The notes beneath the pieces are model-generated. The model ran no database searches. It was not told where the DNA came from and saw nothing but the letters and a program-made list of their open reading frames with translations. Positions 1 to 7,596 of a DNA stretch of 14,824 nucleotides are shown here, in pieces (position 1 is the stretch's first letter; each line of letters begins with the position of its first letter). Position numbers and translations under genes: made by a program. Source of the stretch: Clostridiaceae bacterium (GTDB lineage: Bacteria; Bacillota; Clostridia; UBA1212; DUPL01); the NCBI GenBank assembly GCA_012522035.1, contig JAAYLF010000243.1:1-14824 (forward strand). Direction: 5' to 3'.

Positions 1-12
1 ATTAAATATTTC

Positions 13-41
13 TTGCAATATGTTCATGTTGTTATTATAAG
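13..41 (+). promoter_or_regulatory. weak candidate sigma-A promoter in the upstream gap
   Basis: TTGCAA (13-18) and TATAAG (36-41) are separated by 17 bases, which gives a plausible but imperfect vegetative promoter. Transcription would start near 48, just before the A tract and hairpins at 51-124, so any product would be a short RNA or a leader. The same DNA carries a perfect TATAAT on the minus strand (39 down to 34), which could instead serve a divergent gene to the left. In Bacillus rpsT lies divergent to gpr, but no rpsT sequence is visible here. AT-rich chance matches are a real possibility. Confidence 0.2.
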
Positions 42-50
42 ACAAACAGT

Positions 51-124
51 AAAAAAAAGAAACACCCTAGTTCCCCTCAAGATTGAGGGGCTAGGGGAGC
101 TGATGTGTCGGAGACACTTTTTTT
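51..124. terminator. A-tract / hairpin / hairpin / T-tract, probable intrinsic terminator
   Basis: A long hairpin pairs CCCTAG (65-70) plus CCCCTCA (73-79) with TGAGGGG (84-90) plus CTAGGG (91-96), with a TT bulge and an AGAT loop. A second small hairpin, GTGTC (105-109) with GACAC (113-117), is followed directly by seven T (118-124). Eight A (51-58) precede the large stem, so on the minus strand that stem is followed by a T-rich run. The block therefore looks like a terminator in either direction. On the + strand it would end transcripts entering from the left and insulate gpr. Confidence 0.6.
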
Positions 125-126
125 AT

Positions 127-155
127 GCATAAAATCTTCCAAATTGGAGAAACTT
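127..155 (+). promoter_or_regulatory. candidate sporulation (sigma-F-like) promoter of gpr
   Basis: GCATA (127-131) and GGAGAAACTT (146-155) are 14 bases apart. They resemble the forespore sigma-F pattern, GYWTA at -35 and GGNRANANTR at -10, failing only at the last -10 base. Transcription would begin about 160-163, roughly 25 bases before the gpr start codon. Known B. subtilis gpr is transcribed in the forespore by sigma-F and sigma-G, which supports the match. No convincing sigma-A promoter lies between the terminator and gpr. Confidence 0.5.
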
Positions 156-187
156 AGAGTAAATTTGTTTGATCAGGAGGAAGATTT

Positions 188-1132
188 ATGCAGATGAGAA
201 CAGACTTGGCACTTGAAGCTCGTGAAATGATTGATGAAAAGCGATCCGGAGTAATGAAGGCGCAAAGGCAGCTGCCTGAAGGAATGACCGTGACTACCGA
301 GGAAAAGGACCACATACTTATAACCCGCATCAAGATAGAAAGTGACGAGGCGGAGAGGGTAATAGGGAAAAAGAAGGGTGTTTATGTTACTCTTGAACTT
401 AAGGAAGGAGAGCTTAACACCTTGGAGGTGCACAGGGAACTGGCATACACTCTCTGCGAGGAGGTGGAGTACTTTACAAAAAGACTTCACAAAAAGGATC
501 CTTCCATCATGGTTGCAGGTCTAGGCAATAGAAACATAACACCGGACTCCTTGGGGCCCAAGGTGGTCGAAACCATGATAATTACAAGGCATGCCATTAC
601 AGATAAAAGCCTTCAGCTGGAATTGGATGAGCGTCTTGGCAATGTCTGTGCAGTCGCTCCCGGAGTGCTTGGCATAACAGGTATTGAAACGAGTGAAATA
701 ATACTGAGTCTGGTTGAAAGGATTAAACCGGATATTGTTTTTGCCATCGATGCTCTTGCATCAAGAAAAACATCGAGAATAAACACTACAATTCAATTGT
801 CCGATACAGGTATTGTTCCTGGTTCGGGAGTTGGAAACAGAAGGATGGAGTTGTCCCAGGAAACATTGAAAATACCGGTGGTTTCAATAGGCGTCCCCAC
901 GGTGGTGGATGCATTGACGCTGGCAAAAGACCTTCTTGAAAAAGCTGAAGGTGGAGAGCTGGAGCCCAGTTTGATAACCAGCATTTCGCAAACCTGTGGT
1001 GCTGACATGGTGGTAACACCAAAGAATATAGATATAAGTATAAAGAGAATGGCCACTGCCATATCGGATGGATTGAACATGGCCTTCCATAAAGGGTTTG
1101 ATTTTGGAGACATATCCGAATACCTAATGTAG
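188..1132 (+). CDS. gpr: GPR germination protease (spore protease)
   Basis: This 314-residue protein is the spore endopeptidase that starts degradation of small acid-soluble spore proteins during germination; it is made as a zymogen in the forespore. The motif RTDLALEA (residues 4-11) matches the known autoprocessing site, which would cut after Asp6. The conserved acidic residues of the family are present: Asp120 in TPDSLGPK and Asp188 in AIDALASR. GIETSE (165-170) and PGSGVGN (211-217) are also family hallmarks. It is shorter than the roughly 370 residues of Bacillus GPR, mainly because a C-terminal insertion is reduced. AGGAGG (175-180) lies 7 bases before ATG, and an in-frame TGA at 170-172 excludes an earlier start. 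It appears to be transcribed alone, between the terminators at 51-124 and 1166-1200. Confidence 0.96.
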   Translation: MQMRTDLALEAREMIDEKRSGVMKAQRQLPEGMTVTTEEKDHILITRIKIESDEAERVIGKKKGVYVTLELKEGELNTLEVHRELAYTLCEEVEYFTKRLHKKDPSIMVAGLGNRNITPDSLGPKVVETMIITRHAITDKSLQLELDERLGNVCAVAPGVLGITGIETSEIILSLVERIKPDIVFAIDALASRKTSRINTTIQLSDTGIVPGSGVGNRRMELSQETLKIPVVSIGVPTVVDALTLAKDLLEKAEGGELEPSLITSISQTCGADMVVTPKNIDISIKRMATAISDGLNMAFHKGFDFGDISEYLM

Positions 1133-1144
1133 TCTTGTTTCTGT

Positions 1145-1173
1145 TTGTGAAATATTGTCATTAATGATATAAT
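1145..1173 (+). promoter_or_regulatory. candidate vegetative promoter of ligA
   Basis: TTGTGA (1145-1150) and a perfect TATAAT (1168-1173) are separated by 17 bases. The -10 element lies inside the left arm of the gpr terminator stem, and the predicted start (about 1180) falls in its loop. The resulting leader of about 36 bases contains only the right arm, so a ligA transcript could not form the terminator. Confidence 0.5.
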
Positions 1174-1200
1174 GTCGTTGTTGCGACATTATATCTTTTT
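1166..1200 (+). terminator. Rho-independent terminator of gpr
   Basis: A perfect 12-base-pair stem (1166-1177 with 1184-1195) encloses the 6-base loop TTGTTG and is followed by five T (1196-1200). It starts 33 bases after the gpr stop codon and ends only 15 bases before the ligA start codon. Confidence 0.85.
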
Positions 1201-1215
1201 ATACGGGGAGTTTTT

Positions 1216-3228
1216 ATGGAAGATATCAAAAAACGCGTGGAAGAACTTAAGGAACTCATAAACAGGTACAACCATGAGTATTATGTTCTGGACAATCCCA
1301 GTGTATCCGATTATGAGTATGACATTTTATACAACGAGCTCAAAAGTCTGGAAGAAAAATATCCTGAATTAGTAACTGAAGATTCACCAACGCAAAGAGT
1401 GGGTGGAGTCCCTCTTTCAAGTTTTCAAAAGTTTACGCACAGGGTTCCGCTAAAGAGTTTGGATAATGTGTTTGGAAAAGAGGAGCTTTTGTCTTTTGTT
1501 GGCAAGGTGTCCAGGGAAATAAGGCATGCGACTGGAGAAGATGTGTCATTTGTTGTTGAAAAGAAGATAGACGGCTTAAGCGTGACCCTTACATACGAAA
1601 ATGGGTATTTAAGAACCGGAGCTACAAGAGGTGACGGTTTTGTGGGCGAGGATGTTACTGAGAACATAAAGACCATAAAGTCTGTGCCTTTGAAGCTCAA
1701 GCGCCCTGTTAGCCTCGTGGTTAGAGGCGAGGTGTTCATGTCGCACAGTGCTTATGAAAAGGCAAATGAGGAACAGGCGGAAAAGGGACTTCCTTTATTT
1801 GCAAATCCCAGGAATGCTGCAGCAGGATCGTTAAGACAGCTCGATCCAAGAGTATGTGCAAGAAGAAACCTGGACATATTCATATTCAATCTGCAGGAAA
1901 TTGAAGATGGAATCAGTATTGAAAGCCATGACGAGGCATTGCTTCTGCTCAAGGAACTTGGTTTCAAGGTTAGTCCAGGTTTCAAGACATGCAGAACACC
2001 TGAAGAGGTCTGGGAGAGCGTTGAAGGCATCGGTAGCGAAAGGCTGAAACTTCCATACGATATCGATGGTGCGGTTATAAAAGTAAACAAGTTTTCCCAC
2101 CGAGAGATATTGGGCGAATCCACAAAGTCTCCCAAGTGGGCTGTGGCGTACAAATTCCCTGCAGAGAAGAAGTTTACCCGCCTTGTAAATATCGAGGTCA
2201 ATGTGGGAAGGACAGGAGTCCTAACACCTCTTGCAATTTTGGAACCAGTTTTTCTTGCCGGTTCCACAGTCCAGAAGGCAACACTTCACAATGAGGATTA
2301 CATCCGGGAAAAGGATATTATGGTTGGAGACATGGTGGAGGTAATGAAGGCTGGAGATATTATTCCAGCAATAGTTTCTGTGGACAAGGACGCAAGAAAT
2401 GACGGCTACGAGAGAAAGGAATTTGTCATGCCGGAAAACTGTCCGGTATGCGGTTCTGAAGTTGTAAGGGAGGAAGGAGAAGCAGCTGCACGGTGTATCG
2501 GAATCGAGTGTCCGGCTAGATTATTCAGAGGGATTGTACATTTTGCCTCAAGGGATGCCATGAATATTGAAAGTCTTGGACCTAGTCTGATACAAAGACT
2601 CATAGACGAAGGATTCATAACCAACATTCCTGATTTGTACACTCTGCATGAAAAAAGAGAGAAGCTTGTCAGCCTTGAGAGAATGGGAGAAAAGTCTGTA
2701 AACAGGCTTTTGGAGAATATTGAAAACAGCAAGAAGAACGAACTGTACAGGCTTATCTTCGGACTGGGTATAAGACATATTGGAGTGGCAAATTCCAAAG
2801 AGCTTGCAAAACAATTCAGGTCAATGGAGAGGCTGCAGAAGGCAACCGTGGAGGACTTGATTGCCATTGATGATATTGGGTATGCGACTGCTTTAAGCAT
2901 ATATGATTTTTTCAGGATGCCTCAGACAACTCACACTCTCGAGCGTTTGAAGGAAGCGGGAGTAAACATGGAGGACAAAGAAGTAGATTTAAAGCAGGAC
3001 AATAGGTTTGAAGGTCTGAATTTTGTACTGACGGGAACGCTGCCAAGTCTGAAGAGAGCGGAGGCAAAGAAACTTATAGAGGAAAGAGGAGGCAAATGCC
3101 TGAGCAGTGTGTCGAAAAATACTGATTACGTGCTTGCTGGAGAGGATGCGGGGAGCAAGCTGCAAAAGGCAAAGGAACTTGGCGTCACTATTATAGATGA
3201 GGAAGCTTTCTGGAAGATGCTTGAGTAA
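1216..3228 (+). CDS. ligA: NAD-dependent DNA ligase LigA
   Basis: This 670-residue enzyme seals nicks in replication and repair, using NAD+ to form a ligase-adenylate. The length is normal for the family. Domains in order are: the NAD-binding Ia region (about 1-65), with NRYNHEYYVLD near residue 16; the nucleotidyltransferase core with the adenylated lysine Lys117 in KIDG (117-120) and RGE (170-172); an OB fold (about 315-400); a four-cysteine zinc site at Cys409, Cys412, Cys427 and Cys432; a helix-hairpin-helix region (about 440-575); and a C-terminal BRCT domain (about 593-670) with LTGTLP (605-610). GGGGAG (1205-1210) lies 5 bases before ATG. In Bacillus ligA follows pcrA, but here pcrA is four genes downstream and ligA stands directly after gpr. 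Confidence 0.98.
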   Translation: MEDIKKRVEELKELINRYNHEYYVLDNPSVSDYEYDILYNELKSLEEKYPELVTEDSPTQRVGGVPLSSFQKFTHRVPLKSLDNVFGKEELLSFVGKVSREIRHATGEDVSFVVEKKIDGLSVTLTYENGYLRTGATRGDGFVGEDVTENIKTIKSVPLKLKRPVSLVVRGEVFMSHSAYEKANEEQAEKGLPLFANPRNAAAGSLRQLDPRVCARRNLDIFIFNLQEIEDGISIESHDEALLLLKELGFKVSPGFKTCRTPEEVWESVEGIGSERLKLPYDIDGAVIKVNKFSHREILGESTKSPKWAVAYKFPAEKKFTRLVNIEVNVGRTGVLTPLAILEPVFLAGSTVQKATLHNEDYIREKDIMVGDMVEVMKAGDIIPAIVSVDKDARNDGYERKEFVMPENCPVCGSEVVREEGEAAARCIGIECPARLFRGIVHFASRDAMNIESLGPSLIQRLIDEGFITNIPDLYTLHEKREKLVSLERMGEKSVNRLLENIENSKKNELYRLIFGLGIRHIGVANSKELAKQFRSMERLQKATVEDLIAIDDIGYATALSIYDFFRMPQTTHTLERLKEAGVNMEDKEVDLKQDNRFEGLNFVLTGTLPSLKRAEAKKLIEERGGKCLSSVSKNTDYVLAGEDAGSKLQKAKELGVTIIDEEAFWKMLE

Positions 3229-3234
3229 AGATTG

Positions 3235-3263
3235 TTGACACGGTTAAATAGTGATTATATAAT
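3235..3263 (+). promoter_or_regulatory. consensus sigma-A promoter of the gltX-glnS-mrnC-rlmB-pcrA run
   Basis: TTGACA (3235-3240) and TATAAT (3258-3263) are both perfect and are separated by exactly 17 bases. Transcription would start near 3270, giving a leader of about 27 bases with no room for a T-box or other riboswitch. The -35 box begins 7 bases after the ligA stop codon, and no terminator hairpin separates them, so ligA transcripts may also read through. Confidence 0.85.
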
Positions 3264-3296
3264 TTTAAGGATATATGTAATTATTGGAGGGAAGAC

Positions 3297-4745
3297 ATGA
3301 GGACAAGATTTGCCCCAAGCCCAACGGGGTACATGCATATAGGTAATTTAAGGACGGCTCTTTATGAGTATCTTATTGCAAAATCAAACGGAGGCAAGTT
3401 CATATTAAGAATAGAGGACACGGATAAGGAAAGATATGTGGAAGGCGCCATGGATGCCATATTCAAGACTCTTGAACTGACAGGCATCAAATACGACGAA
3501 GGTCCTTATGTGGGCGGCGATTACGGCCCGTATATTCAAAGTGAAAGACTTCATTTGTATAAGAAGTATGCTCAGGAATTGGTGGACAAGGGAGAGGCAT
3601 ACTACTGCTTTTGTACAAAAGAAAGACTTGATTCTTTGAAGAAGAGTGCCAGCGAGCTTGGTGATACTTTAAACTATGACAGGCACTGCCGTTATCTGGA
3701 CAAGGAAGAAGTGGAGAAAAATCTAAGCTACAATGTTCCTTATGTAATAAGGCAGAAGATGCCTACCGAAGGAACCACAACCTTTCACGATGTGGTGTAT
3801 GGTGAAATAACAATTGAAAACAAGACTCTGGAGGATCAGGTGCTTCTCAAGTCCGATGGATATCCAACATACAATTTTGCCAATGTTGTGGATGACCATC
3901 TGATGAAGATAACACATGTTGTAAGGGGTAATGAGTATCTATCATCAACGCCCAAGTACAACCTTTTGTACAAGGCCTTTGGCTGGGAGATACCCACATA
4001 CATTCATCTTCCACCGGTCATGAAAGACCAACACACAAAGCTTTCAAAAAGGCATGGAGATGCATCTTTCCAGGATTTGGTTGAAAGAGGTTATCTGCCC
4101 AAGGCGATACTAAACTATATAGCTCTGCTGGGTTGGAGTCCGAAAGATAATGAGGAGATATTCACCTTGGAGGAGCTTGAAAAATCCTTTAACCTGGAAG
4201 GGCTCAGCAAGTCACCCGCCATTTTCGATATTGAGAAACTGACGTGGATGAATGGTGAACATATAAGAAGGATGAACCTTGATGAGTTTTATGAGGTTGC
4301 AAAACCGTATATCGAAAAAGGTACCAATTCTTCACTGACAGAAGAGCAGATGAAGAAGATTGCCAACCTTATACAAAAGAGAACGGAAGTTCTTACTGAA
4401 ATACCGGAGAAGGTATCCTTCTTTGCGCAACTGCCTGATTATGATATTCAGATATATGTCCACAAAAAGATGAAAACTGATTTGGAAAACTCATTGGTTT
4501 ACCTGAAGGAAGGATACAACTATCTGAAAGAAGCGCAGGATTTTACATCAAGCAGCTTGTATGAAGGTCTCAAGGAATTGGCGGAAAAACTGGGATGCAA
4601 GAACAGCCAGCTGCTCTGGCCTATGAGAACTGCATTGAGCGGAGTTGAAGTAAGTCCCGGTGGGGCTACGGAAATTGCAGAAATATTGGGTAAGGAAGAA
4701 TCTCTAAGAAGAATGGAATTAGGTATTAGCAAACTGGGAGGTTAA
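3297..4745 (+). CDS. gltX: glutamyl-tRNA synthetase (GluRS)
   Basis: This class I aminoacyl-tRNA synthetase of 482 residues attaches glutamate to tRNA-Glu in the cytoplasm. The ATP-binding HIGH motif is HIGN (14-17), within PSPTGYMHIGN, and the KMSKS motif is KLSKR (248-252). Cys104, Cys106 and Cys131 resemble the zinc site known from several bacterial GluRS proteins. The C-terminal helical region binds the anticodon. GGAGGG (3286-3291) lies 5 bases before ATG. Many Clostridia use a non-discriminating GluRS that also charges tRNA-Gln, followed by GatCAB amidation. Because a GlnRS gene follows one base after the stop codon, this enzyme may not need to do so, but the sequence alone does not settle its specificity. 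Confidence 0.97.
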   Translation: MRTRFAPSPTGYMHIGNLRTALYEYLIAKSNGGKFILRIEDTDKERYVEGAMDAIFKTLELTGIKYDEGPYVGGDYGPYIQSERLHLYKKYAQELVDKGEAYYCFCTKERLDSLKKSASELGDTLNYDRHCRYLDKEEVEKNLSYNVPYVIRQKMPTEGTTTFHDVVYGEITIENKTLEDQVLLKSDGYPTYNFANVVDDHLMKITHVVRGNEYLSSTPKYNLLYKAFGWEIPTYIHLPPVMKDQHTKLSKRHGDASFQDLVERGYLPKAILNYIALLGWSPKDNEEIFTLEELEKSFNLEGLSKSPAIFDIEKLTWMNGEHIRRMNLDEFYEVAKPYIEKGTNSSLTEEQMKKIANLIQKRTEVLTEIPEKVSFFAQLPDYDIQIYVHKKMKTDLENSLVYLKEGYNYLKEAQDFTSSSLYEGLKELAEKLGCKNSQLLWPMRTALSGVEVSPGGATEIAEILGKEESLRRMELGISKLGG

Positions 4746-4746
4746 G

Positions 4747-6432
4747 ATGGACAACGAAATTGTAACAACCAACTTTATTCATGAAATGGTGGCCAATGAC
4801 ATAAAAGAAGGTGGCAGGTATTACGGAAAAAGGGTTCACACAAGATTTCCCCCCGAACCCAACGGATATTTGCACATAGGACACTCAAAAGCAATTTGCG
4901 TTGACTTTGGTACTGCCGAAAAGTTTGGCGGTCTTTGCAATCTGCGTTTTGACGACACCAATCCGGAAAAAGAGGATGAAGAGTATGTCGAGGCCATAAA
5001 GGAAGATATAAAATGGCTGGGATTCAAATGGGATGGTATTTACTACGCCTCCGATTATTTTCCCAAAATGTACGAGTGTGCCGTTAAGCTCATTAAGAAG
5101 GGGCTTGCATACGTCTGCGATCTCAGTCCTGATGAAATAAGGGAGTACAGGGGTACATTAACCGAACCTGGCAAGAACAGCCCTTACAGGGACAGGAGCG
5201 TTGATGAGAATCTTGATCTGTTCGAACGTATGAAGAACGGTGAGTTTGAAGAAGGATCAAGAGTACTGAGAGCCAAGATAGATATGGCTTCTCCAAACAT
5301 TGTCATGAGGGACCCTGTTCTTTACAGAATACTTTACGCAACACACCACAGAACAGGAGATGAGTGGTGCATATATCCCATGTATGACTTTGCGCATCCT
5401 CTTGAGGACGCCTTTGAAGGAATAACTCATTCCTTGTGTGACATAGGATTCAAGAACAACAGACCACTTTACGAGTGGGTGATCAGGGAGTGCGGTCCTT
5501 TTGACCCTGAGCCATGTCAGACCGAGTTTGCAAGACTTAACCTTACTCATACAGTCATGAGCAAAAGGCTGCTTAGAAGACTTGTGGAGAGCAATGTGGT
5601 GTCTGGCTGGGACGATCCAAGAATGCCAACCCTTCGTGGACTGAGAAGAAGAGGTTACACACCGCAGGCCATAAGAAACTTCATTGAGGCAGTTGGAGTT
5701 TCAACTACTTTGAGTGTTGTAGACTATGCGCTTCTTGAGCATTACGTCAGGGAAGACCTTAACAAAAACGCACCAAGAGGAATGGCTGTTCTTGATCCTA
5801 TCAAACTTGTAATTGACAACTATGATGACGGTTTGATTGAGGAATTTGAAGCGGAAGTAAATCCGGAGAATCCTGAAATGGGCAAGAGAAAGGTTGAGTT
5901 CTCAAAGGTTCTGTATATTGAAAGGGATGACTTTATGATAGAACCTGTAAAAGGGTATTTCAGACTTTATCCTGGCAATGAAGTACGACTCAAATATGCG
6001 TATTATGTAAAATGTACTTCTTATGAAACCGATGAGAACGGCAATGTGACTGTCGTGCACGCAACCTATGATCCAGAGTCCAGAGGTGGATGGCTCCCAA
6101 CAAGAAAGGTAAAGGGTACCATACACTGGGTAGCTGCCCACAATGCGGTAAAGAGCGAGGTTCGTTTGTATGACAAGCTTTTCCTGCAGGAAGACCCCTT
6201 GGATGATTCCGACGGCATCGATTTCATAGAAAAGGTGAATCCGGATTCCCTGAAGGTAGTGACAAACGCATATGTTGAGCCTTATCTTGCCAATAGTGAA
6301 AAGAATGCGCACTTCCAGTTCCTAAGGCTTGGTTATTTCAGCACAGACAATGATCATACACCAGAGAAACCTGTGTTCAACAGAACAGTATCTTTGAAGG
6401 ATTCCTGGTCGAAAAAGGCGAAGTCCAATTAA
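4747..6432 (+). CDS. glnS: glutaminyl-tRNA synthetase (GlnRS)
   Basis: This class I synthetase of 561 residues (E. coli GlnRS is about 554) charges tRNA-Gln directly with glutamine. Identifying features are PPEPNGYLHIGH (residues 35-46), with the HIGH motif at 43-46; RFDDTNP (67-73), which marks GlnRS rather than bacterial GluRS; EGITHSLCDIGF (224-235); and the MSKR signature (271-274). The C-terminal part from about 345 corresponds to the two beta-barrel anticodon-binding domains. The start codon follows the gltX stop codon after one base, and its ribosome binding site GGGAGG (4736-4741) lies in the end of gltX, indicating co-transcription and likely translational coupling. Bacterial GlnRS is generally thought to have come from eukaryotes by ancient transfer. 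I see no sign that the gene is a recent arrival here. Confidence 0.97.
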   Translation: MDNEIVTTNFIHEMVANDIKEGGRYYGKRVHTRFPPEPNGYLHIGHSKAICVDFGTAEKFGGLCNLRFDDTNPEKEDEEYVEAIKEDIKWLGFKWDGIYYASDYFPKMYECAVKLIKKGLAYVCDLSPDEIREYRGTLTEPGKNSPYRDRSVDENLDLFERMKNGEFEEGSRVLRAKIDMASPNIVMRDPVLYRILYATHHRTGDEWCIYPMYDFAHPLEDAFEGITHSLCDIGFKNNRPLYEWVIRECGPFDPEPCQTEFARLNLTHTVMSKRLLRRLVESNVVSGWDDPRMPTLRGLRRRGYTPQAIRNFIEAVGVSTTLSVVDYALLEHYVREDLNKNAPRGMAVLDPIKLVIDNYDDGLIEEFEAEVNPENPEMGKRKVEFSKVLYIERDDFMIEPVKGYFRLYPGNEVRLKYAYYVKCTSYETDENGNVTVVHATYDPESRGGWLPTRKVKGTIHWVAAHNAVKSEVRLYDKLFLQEDPLDDSDGIDFIEKVNPDSLKVVTNAYVEPYLANSEKNAHFQFLRLGYFSTDNDHTPEKPVFNRTVSLKDSWSKKAKSN

Positions 6433-6866
6433 TGGTAGGAATTATGGAAGACAAAAAGTACAACATAAAAGATGCGAAGATGCTTCCCCCTCTTGTACTG
6501 GCATATATTGGCGATTCGGGCTTTGAATTGTTTATTAGAGAGAAACTTGTTTCATCAGGAATAAGGAATGTTCATAAATTGCATGTACACGCCATAACAT
6601 ATGTAAGGGCAAAATCCCAGTCCTTCATGGTTCATGAGCTTGCGGACATTCTTACTCCTGATGAACAGGAGATTGTGAGAAGGGGCAGAAATGCCAATAC
6701 TCATACGCATCCCAAGAATGCGGATATAACTGATTACAGGTATGCAACGGGTTTTGAGTGTCTGATTGGATATCTGTATCTAACCAACCAGACGGAACGC
6801 ATGTATCATATTCTGGAGCGTTCTTATGAATTAATGAACAAGGAGAAAGGCTTTAATGAGTATTGA
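6432..6866 (+). CDS. mrnC: Mini-ribonuclease III (MrnC)
   Basis: This 144-residue protein is an RNase III catalytic domain without a double-stranded-RNA-binding domain. In B. subtilis the family matures the ends of 23S rRNA. AYIGDSGFE (residues 24-32) carries the catalytic Asp28, RGRNA (84-88) is a family hallmark, and YRYATGFECLIGYL (102-115) carries the second acidic residue, Glu109. The ATG at 6432 shares its A with the glnS stop (TAATG), as in coupled genes. An alternative ATG at 6444 would give 140 residues; it has AGGA (6437-6440), but only 3 bases away, so the start is uncertain. The adjacent rlmB also acts on 23S rRNA, and the mrnC-rlmB pair is conserved in Firmicutes. Confidence 0.93.
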   Translation: MVGIMEDKKYNIKDAKMLPPLVLAYIGDSGFELFIREKLVSSGIRNVHKLHVHAITYVRAKSQSFMVHELADILTPDEQEIVRRGRNANTHTHPKNADITDYRYATGFECLIGYLYLTNQTERMYHILERSYELMNKEKGFNEY

Positions 6867-7596
6867 CAATGAATTTATATACGGAAGAAATGCTGTAATT
6901 GAGGCATTGAAAGGCGATACGCCCATTAACAAGATTTTGCTTGTAAATGAGCATGGCGGGTCAATAGGAGTAATCAAGACCCTGGCAAGAGAGAAAGGAA
7001 TTATCTTCAGTATCACAACAAAGGAAAAACTGACTGCGATAACAGGCACAAGCAGCCATCAGGGCGTCTTGGCATATTTGTCCGCCAGGAAGTACGACAC
7101 ATTGGAAGATATCTTGGAACATGCAAGGAATCTTGGACAAGATCCTTTTGTTATTGTCCTTGATGAAATACAGGATCCTCACAACCTTGGTGCAATTATT
7201 CGAAGTGCTGATGCGGCAGGAGCACATGGCATTGTAATCTCAAAAAGAAGGCAGGTACCACTTACCGCGGCAGTGGCAAAAACCTCTGCGGGTGCTATTG
7301 AACATATGAAGATACCGCGTGTGTCCAACATTTCCCAGACCCTTGATAAATTGAAGAAGGAAGGGGTTTGGATTGTTGGCACTGATGCGGATGGAGATTA
7401 CAGTCTTTTCAACTGTGATTTGAAAGGACCTGTAGCCGTAGTGGTTGGAAGCGAAGGCAAAGGTATGGGTAGCCTTGTCAAGAAGAAATGTGATCTTGTA
7501 TTATCTATTCCAATGGTTGGAAAGATAACGTCTTTGAATGCATCTGTTGCAGCCGGTTTGGTTATGTATGAAGTTTTAAGGCAAAGGAGCTTGTAA
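6856..7596 (+). CDS. rlmB: 23S rRNA 2'-O-ribose guanosine methyltransferase RlmB (SpoU/TrmH family)
   Basis: This 246-residue SPOUT methyltransferase is expected to methylate the ribose of G2251 (E. coli numbering) in the 23S rRNA P loop, using S-adenosylmethionine. The N-terminal part (about 5-80) is the RNA-binding substrate domain, beginning with the typical YGRNAVIEAL. The C-terminal knotted domain shows motif 1, DPHNLGAIIRSADAAG (107-122, with Asn110 and Arg116); motif 2, VVVGSEGKGM (195-204); and motif 3, IPMVGKITSLNASVAAG (218-234). ATG overlaps the end of mrnC by 11 bases, with AAAGG (6846-6850) 5 bases before it. A tRNA-acting SpoU relative is less likely, given the length and the mrnC neighbour. 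Confidence 0.94.
   Translation: MSIDNEFIYGRNAVIEALKGDTPINKILLVNEHGGSIGVIKTLAREKGIIFSITTKEKLTAITGTSSHQGVLAYLSARKYDTLEDILEHARNLGQDPFVIVLDEIQDPHNLGAIIRSADAAGAHGIVISKRRQVPLTAAVAKTSAGAIEHMKIPRVSNISQTLDKLKKEGVWIVGTDADGDYSLFNCDLKGPVAVVVGSEGKGMGSLVKKKCDLVLSIPMVGKITSLNASVAAGLVMYEVLRQRSL

Noticed and set aside
173..490. Minus-strand open frame of 105 codons opposite gpr, and other long minus-strand frames throughout
   Set aside because: They lie opposite well-identified genes and show no recognisable protein family or convincing ribosome binding site; they are shadows of the + strand genes.
1155..1160. TTGTCA as the ligA -35 box
   Set aside because: It is only 7 bases from TATAAT, and no -10 lies 16-18 bases downstream; TTGTGA at 1145 has exact 17-base spacing.
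1188..1193. TATAAT on the minus strand in the right arm of the gpr terminator
   Set aside because: It arises from the symmetry of the stem, and the -35 position reads TAAAAA; there is no minus-strand gene to serve except antisense to gpr.
3241..3296. T-box or other tRNA-sensing leader before gltX-glnS
   Set aside because: Only about 27 bases separate the predicted start from ATG, too short for a T-box, and no T-box sequence or terminator is seen.
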